Assembly (NCBI RefSeq): GCF_024436175.1
Contig: NZ_JANFQP010000002.1
Coordinates: forward strand, 724,996 to 788,995
Length of the DNA: 64,000 nucleotides
Origin: Kaistella montana
Lineage (GTDB): Bacteria; Bacteroidota; Bacteroidia; Flavobacteriales; Weeksellaceae
Reading direction: 5' to 3'
Under the pieces are notes generated by a model. It saw nothing but the letters and a program-made list of their open reading frames with translations. It searched no databases and was not told where the DNA came from. Positions within the stretch are counted from its first letter, which is position 1; every line of letters starts with the position of its first letter. The position numbers and the translations under genes are program-made. Positions 1-9,546 of this stretch are shown one piece after another.

Positions 1-161
1 GGAACCGTTTTCTCATTGATCACCAATGGCGAATGTTGGGTTTCTTCTTCAGAAATTACCACATTGGTAGTGGGCAAATCCCAATTAAATATCGTGGCTA
101 AACTTGGTAAAGCCATGAAATTTAAAAATACCGTTAATGTAATAATGCTCCAAAGTTTCAT
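1..161 (-). CDS. Small membrane/secreted protein, 3' end cut by window
   Basis: On the minus strand an ATG at 161 opens a frame of 53 codons that runs off the left edge without a stop. The visible N-terminus is Met-Lys-Leu-Trp followed by about 20 hydrophobic residues ending near Ala-Leu-Pro-Ser-Leu-Ala. This is a signal peptide or a single membrane anchor. An acidic, Glu-rich stretch follows. The start lies one base after the carbonic anhydrase stop, so the two genes are almost certainly co-transcribed. I do not recognise a domain. In related flavobacteria a small unknown protein or an anion transporter often accompanies carbonic anhydrase; that is family background, not something seen here. 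Confidence 0.6.
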   Translation of the reverse strand, partial: MKLWSIITLTVFLNFMALPSLATIFNWDLPTTNVVISEEETQHSPLVINEKTV

Positions 162-162
162 T

Positions 163-846
163 CTATCCGATGAGATTTTTATTGTTTTTTCTGCTCATCA
201 CCCAATTCGAGTTCGTCAGATTGTATATTTTTTGAATGTCTTTTAAAATATTCTCAAAATCGATTTCCAAATCGATGATTTTTCCTGTTTTCATATCGAA
301 AACCCAACCGTGAACAATCGGATATTCGTCTAGCAAATATTGTTCCTGAACTACCGCCATTTTAATGACATTAATGCATTGTTCCTGAACATTCAGTTCC
401 ACAAGTCTGTCGTAGCGCAGATGGTCTTCTTTGATGGAATCGAGCTCGGCTTGATGTAATCTGTAAACATCCCGAATGGTTCTTAACCATGGATTCATCA
501 AACCAAAATCCTCCGGAGTCATTGCTGCTTTTACGCCACCACAACCATAATGTCCGCATACGATGATGTGTTTTACCTTCAGATGTTCCACCGCGTATTG
601 GATAACTGCAGTTGAGCTCATATCCAAAGTATTCACAACATTGGCCACGTTTCGGGTAACAAATACCTCTCCGGGTTTCATTCCCATCATTTCTTCTGCC
701 GACACACGGCTATCTGAGCAACCGATGTAAAGATATTCTGGCGTTTGAGAAGATGATAATGTTTTAAAAAAATGTTGATCTTCTGCTAATTTGCTTTCTA
801 CCCATTTTTTATTGTTTTCGAAAATAACTTCGTAGGATTTTTTCAT
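163..846 (-). CDS. can: Beta-class carbonic anhydrase
   Basis: Interconverts CO2 and bicarbonate in the cytoplasm, supplying bicarbonate for carboxylations and pH balance. The 227-residue product has the beta-class zinc site: Cys43 and Asp45 in a CSDSR motif, with His99 and Cys102 in HYGCGG. Arg47, which normally pairs with the active-site Asp, is also present. The length fits a single-domain beta-CA, and no signal peptide is seen. The ATG at 846 is the natural start, with the family-typical N-terminal helix right behind it. A TATTTTTGC box at 920-928 (minus strand) gives a plausible promoter about 75 bases upstream. A small membrane-protein gene follows one base downstream. The class assignment is firm. 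Confidence 0.96.
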   Translation of the reverse strand: MKKSYEVIFENNKKWVESKLAEDQHFFKTLSSSQTPEYLYIGCSDSRVSAEEMMGMKPGEVFVTRNVANVVNTLDMSSTAVIQYAVEHLKVKHIIVCGHYGCGGVKAAMTPEDFGLMNPWLRTIRDVYRLHQAELDSIKEDHLRYDRLVELNVQEQCINVIKMAVVQEQYLLDEYPIVHGWVFDMKTGKIIDLEIDFENILKDIQKIYNLTNSNWVMSRKNNKNLIG

Positions 847-919
847 AGAATTAATTTGGTGAGATTATACTATTTCGTTACTGTTAATTTCAAATTCAAT
901 AGATGTAGTCAATAATTTT

Positions 920-928
920 GCAAAAATA
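920..928 (-). promoter_or_regulatory. Promoter -7 box for the carbonic anhydrase gene
   Basis: Read on the minus strand this is TATTTTTGC, an exact fit to the Bacteroidota -7 consensus TAnnTTTGC. It sits about 75 bases before the carbonic anhydrase ATG. I see no good TTTG element at the right distance upstream, so only half of the promoter is supported. Confidence 0.5.
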
Positions 929-1425
929 AAGTATAGAAAATGAAATCCCGAATATTTAACAGATTTTAATATTAATTTTTGTTATTAACTTGATGTGTAT
1001 TCTGGAGTCAAAAATAAGAAATGATTGTTGAAGTGTGGTGAAAATCGGTGAGTTTTATTGACTTTCAATATAGTAAATTGAAAAATGCACCATTCAAAAC
1101 TATAAATGATTTTAAAAGAAACCTAAAAATTGGTTGAGTATAGATCATTGACAATAATCCTTACACAGTGTCACAAACAGTTTTTTTTAGAATGTTTAAA
1201 TGTCCCCTTTTTGTCTTCAAAAAAGTTTAAGAAGATAGAAGTTTAAACTAAAACAGAATGTATGTACATAATAAATGCTAACGTCCCATATGGGTTGAAA
1301 ATGGAGAAGGCTTTGTATTGTAATTTTGGTTTAACTTCATCGAAGAGTCAGTATTTAAAAATGCAAGTCAATATAAATAAATACCCATTGTTGCCTGATT
1401 TTCAAGATGCGATTCTTGGGAGCGT
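929..1425. other. Intergenic region, AT-rich, no gene seen
   Basis: This stretch separates the divergent carbonic anhydrase and rimP transcription units. It is strongly AT-rich. A short open frame starting at 1262 runs through the rimP promoter and has no protein-like features, so I treat it as chance. I see no RNA gene, repeat or second convincing promoter here. Confidence 0.5.
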
Positions 1426-1457
1426 TTTGCAGTTTTATCAAAAATGTGTATATTTGC
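1426..1457 (+). promoter_or_regulatory. Promoter of the rimP-nusA-infB operon
   Basis: TTTG at 1426-1429 is followed after 19 bases by TATATTTGC at 1449-1457. This matches both halves of the Bacteroidota housekeeping promoter (TTTG, 17-20 bp, TAnnTTTGC). Transcription would begin near 1463-1466, leaving a leader of about 60 bases before the rimP ATG. That leader contains the hairpin at 1480-1507. Confidence 0.8.
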
Positions 1458-1479
1458 ATCGGATTTACGGAAAACAATG

Positions 1480-1507
1480 AAAAGGCCTTCGCAAGAATGC
1501 CTTTTTT
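1480..1507 (+). terminator. Leader hairpin with T-run before rimP (possible attenuator)
   Basis: AAAAGGC (1480-1486) can pair with GCCTTTT (1499-1505) around a 12-base loop, and the downstream arm runs into a T-tract (1502-1507). This has the form of an intrinsic terminator. It lies between the operon promoter and the rimP start, so it is more likely a leader attenuator than the end of an upstream gene. No upstream plus-strand gene exists to be terminated. Confidence 0.55.
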
Positions 1508-1526
1508 CGTAACTCAAATTAAGGAT

Positions 1527-1994
1527 ATGGAATTTAGAAAAAAAATAGAAGAACTGCTACATCAGTTTTTAGCGGAAAGAACAGATTTGTTCCTGATTGA
1601 TCTGAAATTTTCAGCCAGTGACGATATCACGGTAATCCTCGATGGAGACAGTGGTGTTACGTTGCAAGATTGTTTGGATGCAAGCCGCGCAATAGAATTC
1701 AATATGGATCGCGAAGAGCACGATTTCTCCCTTCAGGTGATGAGTGCAGGGTTGAGTGAACCGCTCGCTACCCCGAGACAATTTAGAAAAAATATCGGTC
1801 GCGAACTCGATATTCTCCTTGCGGATGCCACACAAATCGAGGGAGAACTCGCCAAAGTGGAAGAAGATCATATTACTTTGGTTCTGAAATACAGAAAACC
1901 CAAAGAAATTGGCAAGGGAAAAGTAGATGTAGTGGAAGAAAAAGAAATTCCTTACACCGACATCAAAAAAGCATTGGTGGCGATAAAGTTTTAG
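1527..1994 (+). CDS. rimP: Ribosome maturation factor RimP
   Basis: Assists assembly of the 30S ribosomal subunit in the cytoplasm. I chose the ATG at 1527, giving 155 residues. A longer reading frame from 1407 would include the promoter and leader hairpin and adds a Cys/Phe-rich non-conserved N-terminus. The protein shows the RimP N-domain: the segment around DDITVILDGDSGVTLQDC (about residues 30-47) and a VMSAGLSEPL motif (about residues 71-80). A C-terminal SH3-like beta domain follows. It heads the conserved rimP-nusA-infB order, and an ideal promoter lies about 70 bases upstream. Length and synteny are normal for the family. Confidence 0.95.
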   Translation: MEFRKKIEELLHQFLAERTDLFLIDLKFSASDDITVILDGDSGVTLQDCLDASRAIEFNMDREEHDFSLQVMSAGLSEPLATPRQFRKNIGRELDILLADATQIEGELAKVEEDHITLVLKYRKPKEIGKGKVDVVEEKEIPYTDIKKALVAIKF

Positions 1995-2120
1995 AAAAGA
2001 AAGGTTATTCGAAAGAATTTCCGATAAAAAATAATAGTAATTTCATTGTAGTGAAAAGGGTTTCGGCGCTTTTAACTTCTCCCGGCATCTTTCGGGAATT
2101 TAATAATAAAATAAAAAATA

Positions 2121-3368
2121 ATGGACGGTTTAGCATTGATTGAAGCATTTGGCGATTTCAAAGAAGATAAAAACATCAGCAAGATTGATTTGATGGCGAT
2201 TATTGAAGATTCACTGAAAACTTTACTTAGAAAAAGATATGATTCTGATGATCACTTTGATGTAATCGTGAATCCTGATAAAGGAGATTTTCAAATCTTT
2301 TTAAACAAAACAATTGTTGAAGACGAAATGTCGGAAGACGATGATTTGGAAATTGAAATTTCCGAAGCTAAAAAGATAGATCCAACTTTCGAGGTTGGTG
2401 AAGATTTTACTGAAGAAATTCCAATCGAAAAATTGGGAAGAAGAAGTATTCTTACTTTAAAACAAATTCTTGCTACAAAACTTCAAGAACATAATAACGC
2501 TGTTCTTTACGAAGAATTCCGTGATAAAATCGGAGAAATCGTAGTAGGAGAAGTTCACCATATTCGCCATAAACATGTGATTTTGTTGGATGATGAAGAT
2601 AACGAGTTTATCTTACCAAAAGAAAATCAAATCCCTTCCGATTTCTTCAAAAAAGGAGAAAACGTAAGAGCGATTGTTGAAAGTGTAGATTTCAAAGGAG
2701 CTAAACCACAGATTGTAGTTTCCCGTACAGCTCCGAAATTCTTGGAGAAACTTTTAGAACTTGAAATCCCTGAAATCCAGGATGGAACCATTATCTTGAA
2801 AAAAGTAGTGAGAATTCCGGGTGAAAAAGCGAAAATCGCTGTGGATGCTTACGATGATAGAATTGATCCGGTAGGAGCTTGTGTAGGAGTGAAAGGATCT
2901 AGAATTCATGGAGTGGTAAGAGAATTGAAAAACGAGAATATTGACGTTATTCAATGGTCTAAAAACCCTGAAATCATGGTGAAAAGAGCATTAGGAAACA
3001 TCACCATCAATAAAATTGAAATCAATCCTGAAACTCAATACGCATTGGTGTATACACCAGTTGAAGAGATTTCAAGAGTGATCGGAAAGCAAGGACAAAA
3101 CATCAGATTGGCTTCTTGGTTAAGCGGTTACGAAATTGATGTTTATAGAGAAGCTAATGAAGACGACGATGTAGAATTGAAAGAATTCGTAGGTACAGAA
3201 GAAGGCGATATCGAACAATGGATTATCGATGAGTTCGAAAAAGTAGGACTTACTACTGCGAAAAGCATCTTGGACAAAGAAACCGATGCACTATTGAAAA
3301 TGGTCGATTTGGAAGAAGAAACCATCGAAGAAGTAAAACAGATTTTGAAGGAAGAGTTTGAAGACTAA
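2121..3368 (+). CDS. nusA: Transcription termination/antitermination factor NusA
   Basis: Binds RNA polymerase and controls pausing, termination and antitermination. The 415-residue protein has the N-terminal polymerase-binding domain (about 1-130) with an acidic insertion near residues 66-83. An S1 domain follows (about 137-202). KH1 (about 224-290) carries VGVKGSRI, and KH2 (about 308-345) carries IGKQGQNIRLAS. The C-terminal tail is short and acidic, without the extra repeats of enterobacterial NusA, as is usual in Bacteroidota. It lies 126 bases after rimP and 71 bases before infB in the standard operon. The gap before it contains only a weak hairpin (stem TCCCG/CGGGA, 2080-2097). NusA made from this operon could act on the leader hairpin upstream of rimP; that is inference. 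Confidence 0.97.
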   Translation: MDGLALIEAFGDFKEDKNISKIDLMAIIEDSLKTLLRKRYDSDDHFDVIVNPDKGDFQIFLNKTIVEDEMSEDDDLEIEISEAKKIDPTFEVGEDFTEEIPIEKLGRRSILTLKQILATKLQEHNNAVLYEEFRDKIGEIVVGEVHHIRHKHVILLDDEDNEFILPKENQIPSDFFKKGENVRAIVESVDFKGAKPQIVVSRTAPKFLEKLLELEIPEIQDGTIILKKVVRIPGEKAKIAVDAYDDRIDPVGACVGVKGSRIHGVVRELKNENIDVIQWSKNPEIMVKRALGNITINKIEINPETQYALVYTPVEEISRVIGKQGQNIRLASWLSGYEIDVYREANEDDDVELKEFVGTEEGDIEQWIIDEFEKVGLTTAKSILDKETDALLKMVDLEEETIEEVKQILKEEFED

Positions 3369-3439
3369 GCCTTAAAAATATACATATTAAAGGAAAAGCA
3401 TTAACTTTACCGAAAATTAAATAAAAGTATAAATTATAC

Positions 3440-6313
3440 ATGCCCAAAATTAGATTAAACAAAGCGGTTAAGGAATTTAATATCTCGATGTCACGATTGG
3501 TAGAATTTCTACAATCTAAAGGAATCGAGGTAGAAAATAACCCGAACGCTCAATTGGAAGAATCGGCATATTCTGCATTGGAAGCTGAGTTCGCCAAAGA
3601 CGGTGAACAAAGAAAAGCTTCTCATGAGGTAGTGATGATTAAAGTTCCGGATGAAAAACTGGAAATTGAACCTTCAAAGCCTGAGGTAATAAGAGCCAAA
3701 GCTAGCCTGAGACCTGAAACAAAAGTTTTGGGCAAAATAGATCTTGAGCCTAAAAAAGATGAGGTTCAGGAAGAAGTGAAGCCAGAGCCGGCTCTGAAAG
3801 TAGAAGCAGCTCCGGAAGTGGAAGTTCCTGTAACTCCCGCACCTTCTGAAAAACAAGAATTCAAAGTTTTAGATAAAATCGATTTATCACAAATCGAAGG
3901 TCACCGACCGAAATCTTCTAAAAAAGAACCTTCTAAAAAAGAGGAAGAAAAGCCAGCTCCAAAAGCTGAGGAAACTCCCGCTTCAAAGGTTGAAGCTCCT
4001 GCGCCAGTTGCAGAAAAACCGGTAGAAAAACCAGCAGAAACTCCGGCTGAAGAACCAGTAAGCGATAAAATCGAAACGGTTTATCAGAAACTGGAAGGGG
4101 TTAAAATTCTAAAGCAAACTGTTGATCTTTCCCAATTCAATAAGCCGAAACCTCAAGGCGGAGCCAACAGTGCTGCTGCGAAGAAAAAAAGAAAGCGTAT
4201 TGAAAAGCCCAACACTCCGGGAGCTAATACTCCAGGCCAAGGCAATGCACAAGGGAACCGTCCACAAGGACAGGGTGGCAATCGTCCACCTTCACAAGGC
4301 GGAAACCGTCCACAAGGACAAGGCGGAAACCGACCTGGTTACCAAGGTGGTGGCAACGCAGGAAAAGGAGGCAGCAGAAGAGGCGCACCGAGCATGCCTG
4401 TAGAACTTACAGATGAGCAGGTAAAAAATCAGATTAAAGAAACCCTAGAAAAACTCACCAATAAAGGAGGGAAAAATAAAGGGGCAAAATACAGAAAAGA
4501 AAAAAGAGTTTACCGAAGAGAGCAAGATGAGCTTCAGCAAGAAATTGATGCAGCAGACAGAACGCTTAAGGTAACAGAATTTATCACCGTTGGGGAATTA
4601 GCGAGTCTAATGAACGTGAGCCCTACCGAAGTAATTTCTGCTTGTTTCTCGTTAGGAGTTATGGTGACCATGAACCAGCGATTGGAAGCCGATACCTTAT
4701 TGCTAGTAGCCGATGAATTCGGATACAAAATTGAATTCTCTGATGCAGATCTTGAAGAATCAGCGATTGAAGAAGATACCGATACTGAAGAAGATTTATT
4801 GCCAAGAGCTCCGATTGTTACCGTAATGGGACACGTAGATCACGGTAAAACATCTTTACTCGATTATATCAGAAAAACCAATGTAATTGCCGGTGAATCC
4901 GGAGGAATTACCCAACACATTGGTGCGTACAACGTGAAATTGGAAAATGGTCAACGAATTACTTTCCTTGATACCCCAGGTCACGAAGCGTTTACCGCGA
5001 TGAGAGCGCGTGGTGCACAAATCACCGATATCGCAATTATCGTAATTGCAGCGGATGATGATGTGATGCCACAAACGAAAGAAGCAATTTCTCACGCACA
5101 AGCAGCGGGAGTTCCAATGATTATCGCTTTAAACAAAGTGGATAAGCCAAACTCTAACCCAGACAATATCCGTCAGCAACTATCCGGAATGAATATTTTG
5201 GTAGAAGAATGGGGTGGAAATGTACAATCTCAGGAGGTTTCTGCTAAGTTTGGTAACAATATGGATGCTTTGCTTGAAAAAGTATTGCTACAAGCAGAAA
5301 TGCTTGAGCTCAAAGCCAATCCAAATAAAAATGCACAAGGTGTTGTTATAGAAGCTTCATTAGATAAAGGAAGAGGTTATGTTGCTACCATGTTGGTACA
5401 AACCGGAACTTTGAAGGTGGGAGATTATGTCCTAGCCGGAAAAAATCACGGTAAAGTAAAAGCAATGCTCGATGAAAGAGGAAAACCATTGCAGGAAGCA
5501 GGTCCATCTATCCCGGTTACAATACTTGGTTTAGACGGTGCACCTACTGCAGGAGATAAATTCAGAGTATTCGAAGACGAGAGAGAAGCGAAAACCATCG
5601 CAACGAAACGTGAGCAACTTCAAAGAGAGCAATCGATCAGAACCAAAAAACACCTTACATTGGATGAATTGGGAAGACGAATCGCACTTGGAGATTTCAA
5701 AGAACTTAATATTATCCTGAAAGGGGATGTTGATGGTTCCGTAGAAGCGCTTTCCGACCAGTTGCAGAGACTTTCCACAGAAGAGATCAGTATCAACATT
5801 ATTCACAAAGGAGTAGGGCAGATTACAGAATCTGATGTGCTTTTAGCAGCGGCTTCTGATGCGATTATGATTGGTTTCAACGTGAGGGCGGGTGCCAATG
5901 CAAAAGATTTGGCGGATAAAGAAGAAATCGAAATTAGAACTTATTCTGTTATCTATAAAGCGATCGACGAGGTGAAAGAAGCGATGGAGGGAATGCTTTC
6001 TCCGGAAATTCAAGAACAAGTAATCGGAAACGTGGAAATCCGCGAAACCTTCAAAATTACCAAAGTAGGAACCATCGCAGGATGTATGGTGCTTACCGGA
6101 AAAGTTACCCGAAACTCGAAGATCAGATTGCTGCGTGACGGTATCGTGAAATTCGACGGAGAACTTGAAAGTTTGAAACGTTTCAAAGACGATGTAAAAG
6201 AAGTAACCAAAGGTTACGAGTGTGGATTGAACATCAAAGGATACAACGACATCGAAGTTGGCGACATCCTAGAAGTATATGAGGAAGTAGCAGTGAAGAA
6301 AAAACTGAAATAA
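3440..6313 (+). CDS. infB: Translation initiation factor IF-2
   Basis: GTPase that places initiator tRNA on the 30S subunit and promotes subunit joining. The 957-residue protein begins with a helical IF2_N module (about 1-55). A long charged Ala/Pro/Glu/Lys-rich region follows, then a low-complexity segment rich in Gly, Asn, Arg, Pro and Gln (about 260-320). The second IF2_N module precedes the G domain. G1 GHVDHGKT lies at 464-471, DTPGH at 511-515 and NKVD at 565-568. Domains II to IV run to the C-terminus. All GTPase motifs are intact. A good terminator (6341-6366) closes the operon. The Gly/Asn/Arg segment is built of near-identical repeats and is likely to vary in length between strains. 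Confidence 0.97.
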   Translation: MPKIRLNKAVKEFNISMSRLVEFLQSKGIEVENNPNAQLEESAYSALEAEFAKDGEQRKASHEVVMIKVPDEKLEIEPSKPEVIRAKASLRPETKVLGKIDLEPKKDEVQEEVKPEPALKVEAAPEVEVPVTPAPSEKQEFKVLDKIDLSQIEGHRPKSSKKEPSKKEEEKPAPKAEETPASKVEAPAPVAEKPVEKPAETPAEEPVSDKIETVYQKLEGVKILKQTVDLSQFNKPKPQGGANSAAAKKKRKRIEKPNTPGANTPGQGNAQGNRPQGQGGNRPPSQGGNRPQGQGGNRPGYQGGGNAGKGGSRRGAPSMPVELTDEQVKNQIKETLEKLTNKGGKNKGAKYRKEKRVYRREQDELQQEIDAADRTLKVTEFITVGELASLMNVSPTEVISACFSLGVMVTMNQRLEADTLLLVADEFGYKIEFSDADLEESAIEEDTDTEEDLLPRAPIVTVMGHVDHGKTSLLDYIRKTNVIAGESGGITQHIGAYNVKLENGQRITFLDTPGHEAFTAMRARGAQITDIAIIVIAADDDVMPQTKEAISHAQAAGVPMIIALNKVDKPNSNPDNIRQQLSGMNILVEEWGGNVQSQEVSAKFGNNMDALLEKVLLQAEMLELKANPNKNAQGVVIEASLDKGRGYVATMLVQTGTLKVGDYVLAGKNHGKVKAMLDERGKPLQEAGPSIPVTILGLDGAPTAGDKFRVFEDEREAKTIATKREQLQREQSIRTKKHLTLDELGRRIALGDFKELNIILKGDVDGSVEALSDQLQRLSTEEISINIIHKGVGQITESDVLLAAASDAIMIGFNVRAGANAKDLADKEEIEIRTYSVIYKAIDEVKEAMEGMLSPEIQEQVIGNVEIRETFKITKVGTIAGCMVLTGKVTRNSKIRLLRDGIVKFDGELESLKRFKDDVKEVTKGYECGLNIKGYNDIEVGDILEVYEEVAVKKKLK
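4236..4380 (+). repeat. In-frame low-complexity repeats inside infB
   Basis: The DNA repeats short units encoding variants of Gln-Gly-Gly-Asn-Arg-Pro, for example [14 protein letters not shown] and GQGGNRP again. They form a Gly/Asn/Arg/Pro/Gln linker between the charged N-terminal region and the conserved IF-2 core. Repeats of this type lengthen and shorten by slippage. The segment resembles RNA-binding RGG-like linkers, but no function is shown. Confidence 0.7.
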
Positions 6314-6340
6314 CGACCTTTAAAAATTACTATAATAAGA

Positions 6341-6366
6341 ACCTGCTTTTACGGCAGGTTTTTTTT
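6341..6366 (+). terminator. Terminator of the rimP-nusA-infB operon
   Basis: ACCTGC (6341-6346) pairs with GCAGGT (6354-6359) around a 7-base loop, followed by a run of eight T. It lies 28 bases after the infB stop. Confidence 0.85.
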
Positions 6367-6532
6367 GTTTTAAAAAAAATGTAAAAAAAGCAAATTATTT
6401 TATTTTTAACACATTTTTAGAATGTTTGGTTATATTGTAATTTTCTAAAGAATTGTTTGTTTTTTTAGTCGTTAATCTCTTTAAACCCTTATTAATACTG
6501 TATTTTTGGTTTTGCAATGACGACTTTTTGGG

Positions 6533-6565
6533 TTTGTTAATGTTAATTTTAATTAACATATTTGC
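6533..6565 (+). promoter_or_regulatory. Promoter of the first susC/susD pair
   Basis: TTTG at 6533-6536, a 20-base spacer and CATATTTGC at 6557-6565 (one mismatch to TAnnTTTGC). The leader to the ATG is only about 20 bases. The same spacing and the AATTAACATATTTGC core recur before the second susC (11542-11574). The short leader ATTAAAAA-GTGTTAAT before the ATG is shared as well. Confidence 0.75.
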
Positions 6566-6590
6566 TTGATATTATTAAAAATGTGTTAAT

Positions 6591-9515
6591 ATGAATTTAA
6601 AATTTAAAGCTTTAACTGCTGGTGTTTTGTTCTTTACAGGACAAGCAGTGATGGCGCAAAAAGATTCGCTAAAAACGAAAAACATTGATGAGGTTGTTGT
6701 CGTAGCTTTTGGTAAGCAAAAGAAAGAAGCAATTACCGGATCAGTTACGACTATTGATAATAAGGTTATTGCTACACAACAGGCGCCAAGTATTACTTCA
6801 GCGCTTCAAGGTACTGCTGTAGGTGTAAATGTTATTACTTCTGGAGGTCAGCCAGGAGATAACCCTTCCATCTATATTAGAGGGGTTGGATCTATTAACT
6901 CAAGTACTCAGCCTCTAATCATTTTAGATGGTTCACCATTTAATGGAAATATCAATAATATCTCTCAGGATCAGGTCGAGTCAATGACGGTGTTGAAAGA
7001 TGCAGGTGCAACAGCACTTTATGGTTCAAGAGCTTCCAACGGTGTAATTATTATTACGACCAAAAAAGGAAGATTGAATGCAAGACCACAAGCTACCATG
7101 ACATCATTAATTGGTGTTGGTATGCCCGCTGTAGAATTGCATGAAACTTTGGGAGCTGCTGATTATATGCAGTACTCTTGGCAAGCGATAAAAAATGCAA
7201 AAAAAGCAGCAGGAGATGCAAATCCTGGTCAGGCTGCGACCAATACTTTAATCGGAAGTTTGGGATACAATCCATATAATGTTGACACTCCTATTGATGC
7301 AAACGGTAATTTAGTAGCGGGCGCTAATTTAATGTGGGATACAAATTGGGAAAAGGAAATCTTAAATAAAGCTGCTTTTAAACAAGAGCATAGATTTAAC
7401 ATCAGCGGTGGAGATGCTAAAACCACTTATTTCTTAGCAGCAGATTACTTAGATTTAAGTGGTTCTGTTAAAACATCTCAATTTGAGCGTACCGGAGTAA
7501 GATTAAACCTTGAATCGAAAGTAACCGATTATTTAAAGGTGGGAATGAATTCATCTTACAGTGCGTCAACATCAAGTTTGCCAATCCAATCTGGAAGCAC
7601 TTATGGAAGTTCTATTCAGTGGATTTACAGTTTAGCTAACATCTACCCACTTTACAGAAGAGATGCTAATGGTGGTTTGATTAAAGATGGTTTTGGTAAT
7701 ACTATTTATGATTATGGTGCTAATGGTGCTGCACTCTTAAATTCCCAAAGACCTTTGTTTGAGAATGAAAACGCTGTAGGTGCACTCTATAATAATTATG
7801 ACATTGTAAAGAGAAGCAATTATGTCGTAAATGGTTTTGGAGAAATTGATTTCACCAAAGATTTGACATTCAGATCACAACTTTCTTACGAACAGTTTAT
7901 GTTTGATGAAAAGGCTTATGATAATTACGCTGTAGGATCAGCTGCTTCAGTAGGTGGACGTGTATCTCAAACCAGAGCAATAGGTAAAACCATCAACTTT
8001 ACCAACAGTTTAAACTACGATAAAAAATTTGGAGATCACACGATCGGTTTACAAGGAGTTTATGAAGTATATCAGTATACTTACGATTACTTGCAAGCAC
8101 AAGGAACAGGTTTCTTGCCAGGAAATGATGTGCTAAATACCTCTACAACTCCTGAAAGCATTGGAGGTTATGTGAACAGAGAAAGATTGGTTCGTTATTT
8201 AGGACGTGCTACTTATAATTTCCAAAACAAATATTTCTTAGAAGGAACATGGAGTAGCGATAGTTCTACCAAGTTTTCCCCTGATACCAGAAGAGGCGAA
8301 TTTTATGGTTTAGGTGCTTCGTGGGTTATTTCTAAAGAAGGATTCTTGGCAGACAGTAATAACATCAATTTATTAAAACTTAGAGCTTCTTATGGAGAGC
8401 TGGGTAATAATAAAATTATCAGAGATGGAGCGGAAAGTTATTTCCCTTACCAAACCTTATTCTCTGCAGGTAATAATCAATTGGGGCAAACAGGAGTTAT
8501 CTTGGATTCACCAGCAAATTATGATTTAACATGGGAAGCGAGTGTTACTACTACAATAGGTTTGGATTTCGGATTATTCAAGAACAGACTTACAGGGAAT
8601 GTTGATTATTTTAAAAGAGAGTCCAAAGATCTTATCTATTCAAGACCAACACCAGGTTCTGTAGGAAACACTACTTATCTAGATAACATTGGTGCCATCG
8701 AAAATTATGGTTGGGAGCTTAACCTAAGTTCAAAAAATATTAACACCGATACATTCACTTGGACTACCAATTTTAATATATCAACCTATAAAAACAGATT
8801 GACAGAACTCAATCAAGCTTCTTTCCAAAATGGGACAAAAAGATATGAAGTTGGAAGATCGATCTTCGATTTCTATATCCCAGAATGGGCAGGGGTAGAT
8901 TCTCAAACAGGAATGGGAACCTGGTATATTAATGATGTTGATGCAGCAGGCAATGTAATTGGAAGAAAAGTTACTACTGATTATAACCAAGCGAATTTGG
9001 CTGAAAACAAAGTGTATTCAGGAAGTTCAATTCCTGACTTCTTTGGAGGTTTAACCAACTACTTCAGAGTGGGAGCAATTGATTTGAATGTATTATTCAA
9101 TTATAGTTTTGGTAGCTATGTATTTGATTCCTCTTATCAAGCATTAATGGCAGGATTCTCTAGACCAGGTTATCAGCAGTCGGTTGATATTAAAGATGCA
9201 TGGCAAAATCCTGGAGACATTACAAATGTTCCAATGAATATTCAGACTCAAAATAACAATAATGCTACATCAACTCGTTTCTTGTTTAAGAACGATTATG
9301 TAAGGTTGAAATCTTTAACATTAGGTTATAATATTGACAAAAATATGCTAGAACCTTTTGGAATCAACCAGTTCAGAATTTTTGTTCAGGGAGATAACGT
9401 ATGGACTTGGCAATCACACAAAGGTATTGACCCTGAACAGTCGATTTCCGGAACTACAGATAACAGATCTTATCAATCAAGAAATTTATCTTTAGGGGTA
9501 ACAATCGGATTCTAA
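6591..9515 (+). CDS. SusC/RagA-family TonB-dependent outer membrane transporter (first)
   Basis: Imports a ligand across the outer membrane with energy from TonB-ExbB-ExbD, working with the SusD lipoprotein encoded 31 bases downstream. The 974-residue protein has a signal peptide (about 1-22, ending VMAQ). It goes directly into a TonB-box-like stretch (about 33-39, DEVVVVA) and the plug domain, with the SusC-typical YIRGVGSI and VLKDAGATALYGSRASNGV motifs. The remaining roughly 780 residues form the 22-stranded barrel and end in aromatic Phe (TIGF). It lacks the N-terminal carboxypeptidase-regulatory-like domain that the third SusC here has. There is no glycosidase, peptidase or regulator beside it, so the substrate cannot be told. 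Confidence 0.93.
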   Translation: MNLKFKALTAGVLFFTGQAVMAQKDSLKTKNIDEVVVVAFGKQKKEAITGSVTTIDNKVIATQQAPSITSALQGTAVGVNVITSGGQPGDNPSIYIRGVGSINSSTQPLIILDGSPFNGNINNISQDQVESMTVLKDAGATALYGSRASNGVIIITTKKGRLNARPQATMTSLIGVGMPAVELHETLGAADYMQYSWQAIKNAKKAAGDANPGQAATNTLIGSLGYNPYNVDTPIDANGNLVAGANLMWDTNWEKEILNKAAFKQEHRFNISGGDAKTTYFLAADYLDLSGSVKTSQFERTGVRLNLESKVTDYLKVGMNSSYSASTSSLPIQSGSTYGSSIQWIYSLANIYPLYRRDANGGLIKDGFGNTIYDYGANGAALLNSQRPLFENENAVGALYNNYDIVKRSNYVVNGFGEIDFTKDLTFRSQLSYEQFMFDEKAYDNYAVGSAASVGGRVSQTRAIGKTINFTNSLNYDKKFGDHTIGLQGVYEVYQYTYDYLQAQGTGFLPGNDVLNTSTTPESIGGYVNRERLVRYLGRATYNFQNKYFLEGTWSSDSSTKFSPDTRRGEFYGLGASWVISKEGFLADSNNINLLKLRASYGELGNNKIIRDGAESYFPYQTLFSAGNNQLGQTGVILDSPANYDLTWEASVTTTIGLDFGLFKNRLTGNVDYFKRESKDLIYSRPTPGSVGNTTYLDNIGAIENYGWELNLSSKNINTDTFTWTTNFNISTYKNRLTELNQASFQNGTKRYEVGRSIFDFYIPEWAGVDSQTGMGTWYINDVDAAGNVIGRKVTTDYNQANLAENKVYSGSSIPDFFGGLTNYFRVGAIDLNVLFNYSFGSYVFDSSYQALMAGFSRPGYQQSVDIKDAWQNPGDITNVPMNIQTQNNNNATSTRFLFKNDYVRLKSLTLGYNIDKNMLEPFGINQFRIFVQGDNVWTWQSHKGIDPEQSISGTTDNRSYQSRNLSLGVTIGF

Positions 9516-9546
9516 CAGAATATTAATTATAAATTATATATAAAAT

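Noticed and set aside
1262..1480. A 72-codon plus-strand frame before rimP
   Set aside because: It spans the rimP promoter (1426-1457) and has no protein-like composition or signal.
1407..1526. Longer N-terminus for RimP
   Set aside because: It would begin upstream of the promoter elements and the leader hairpin; RimP homology starts at the ATG at 1527.
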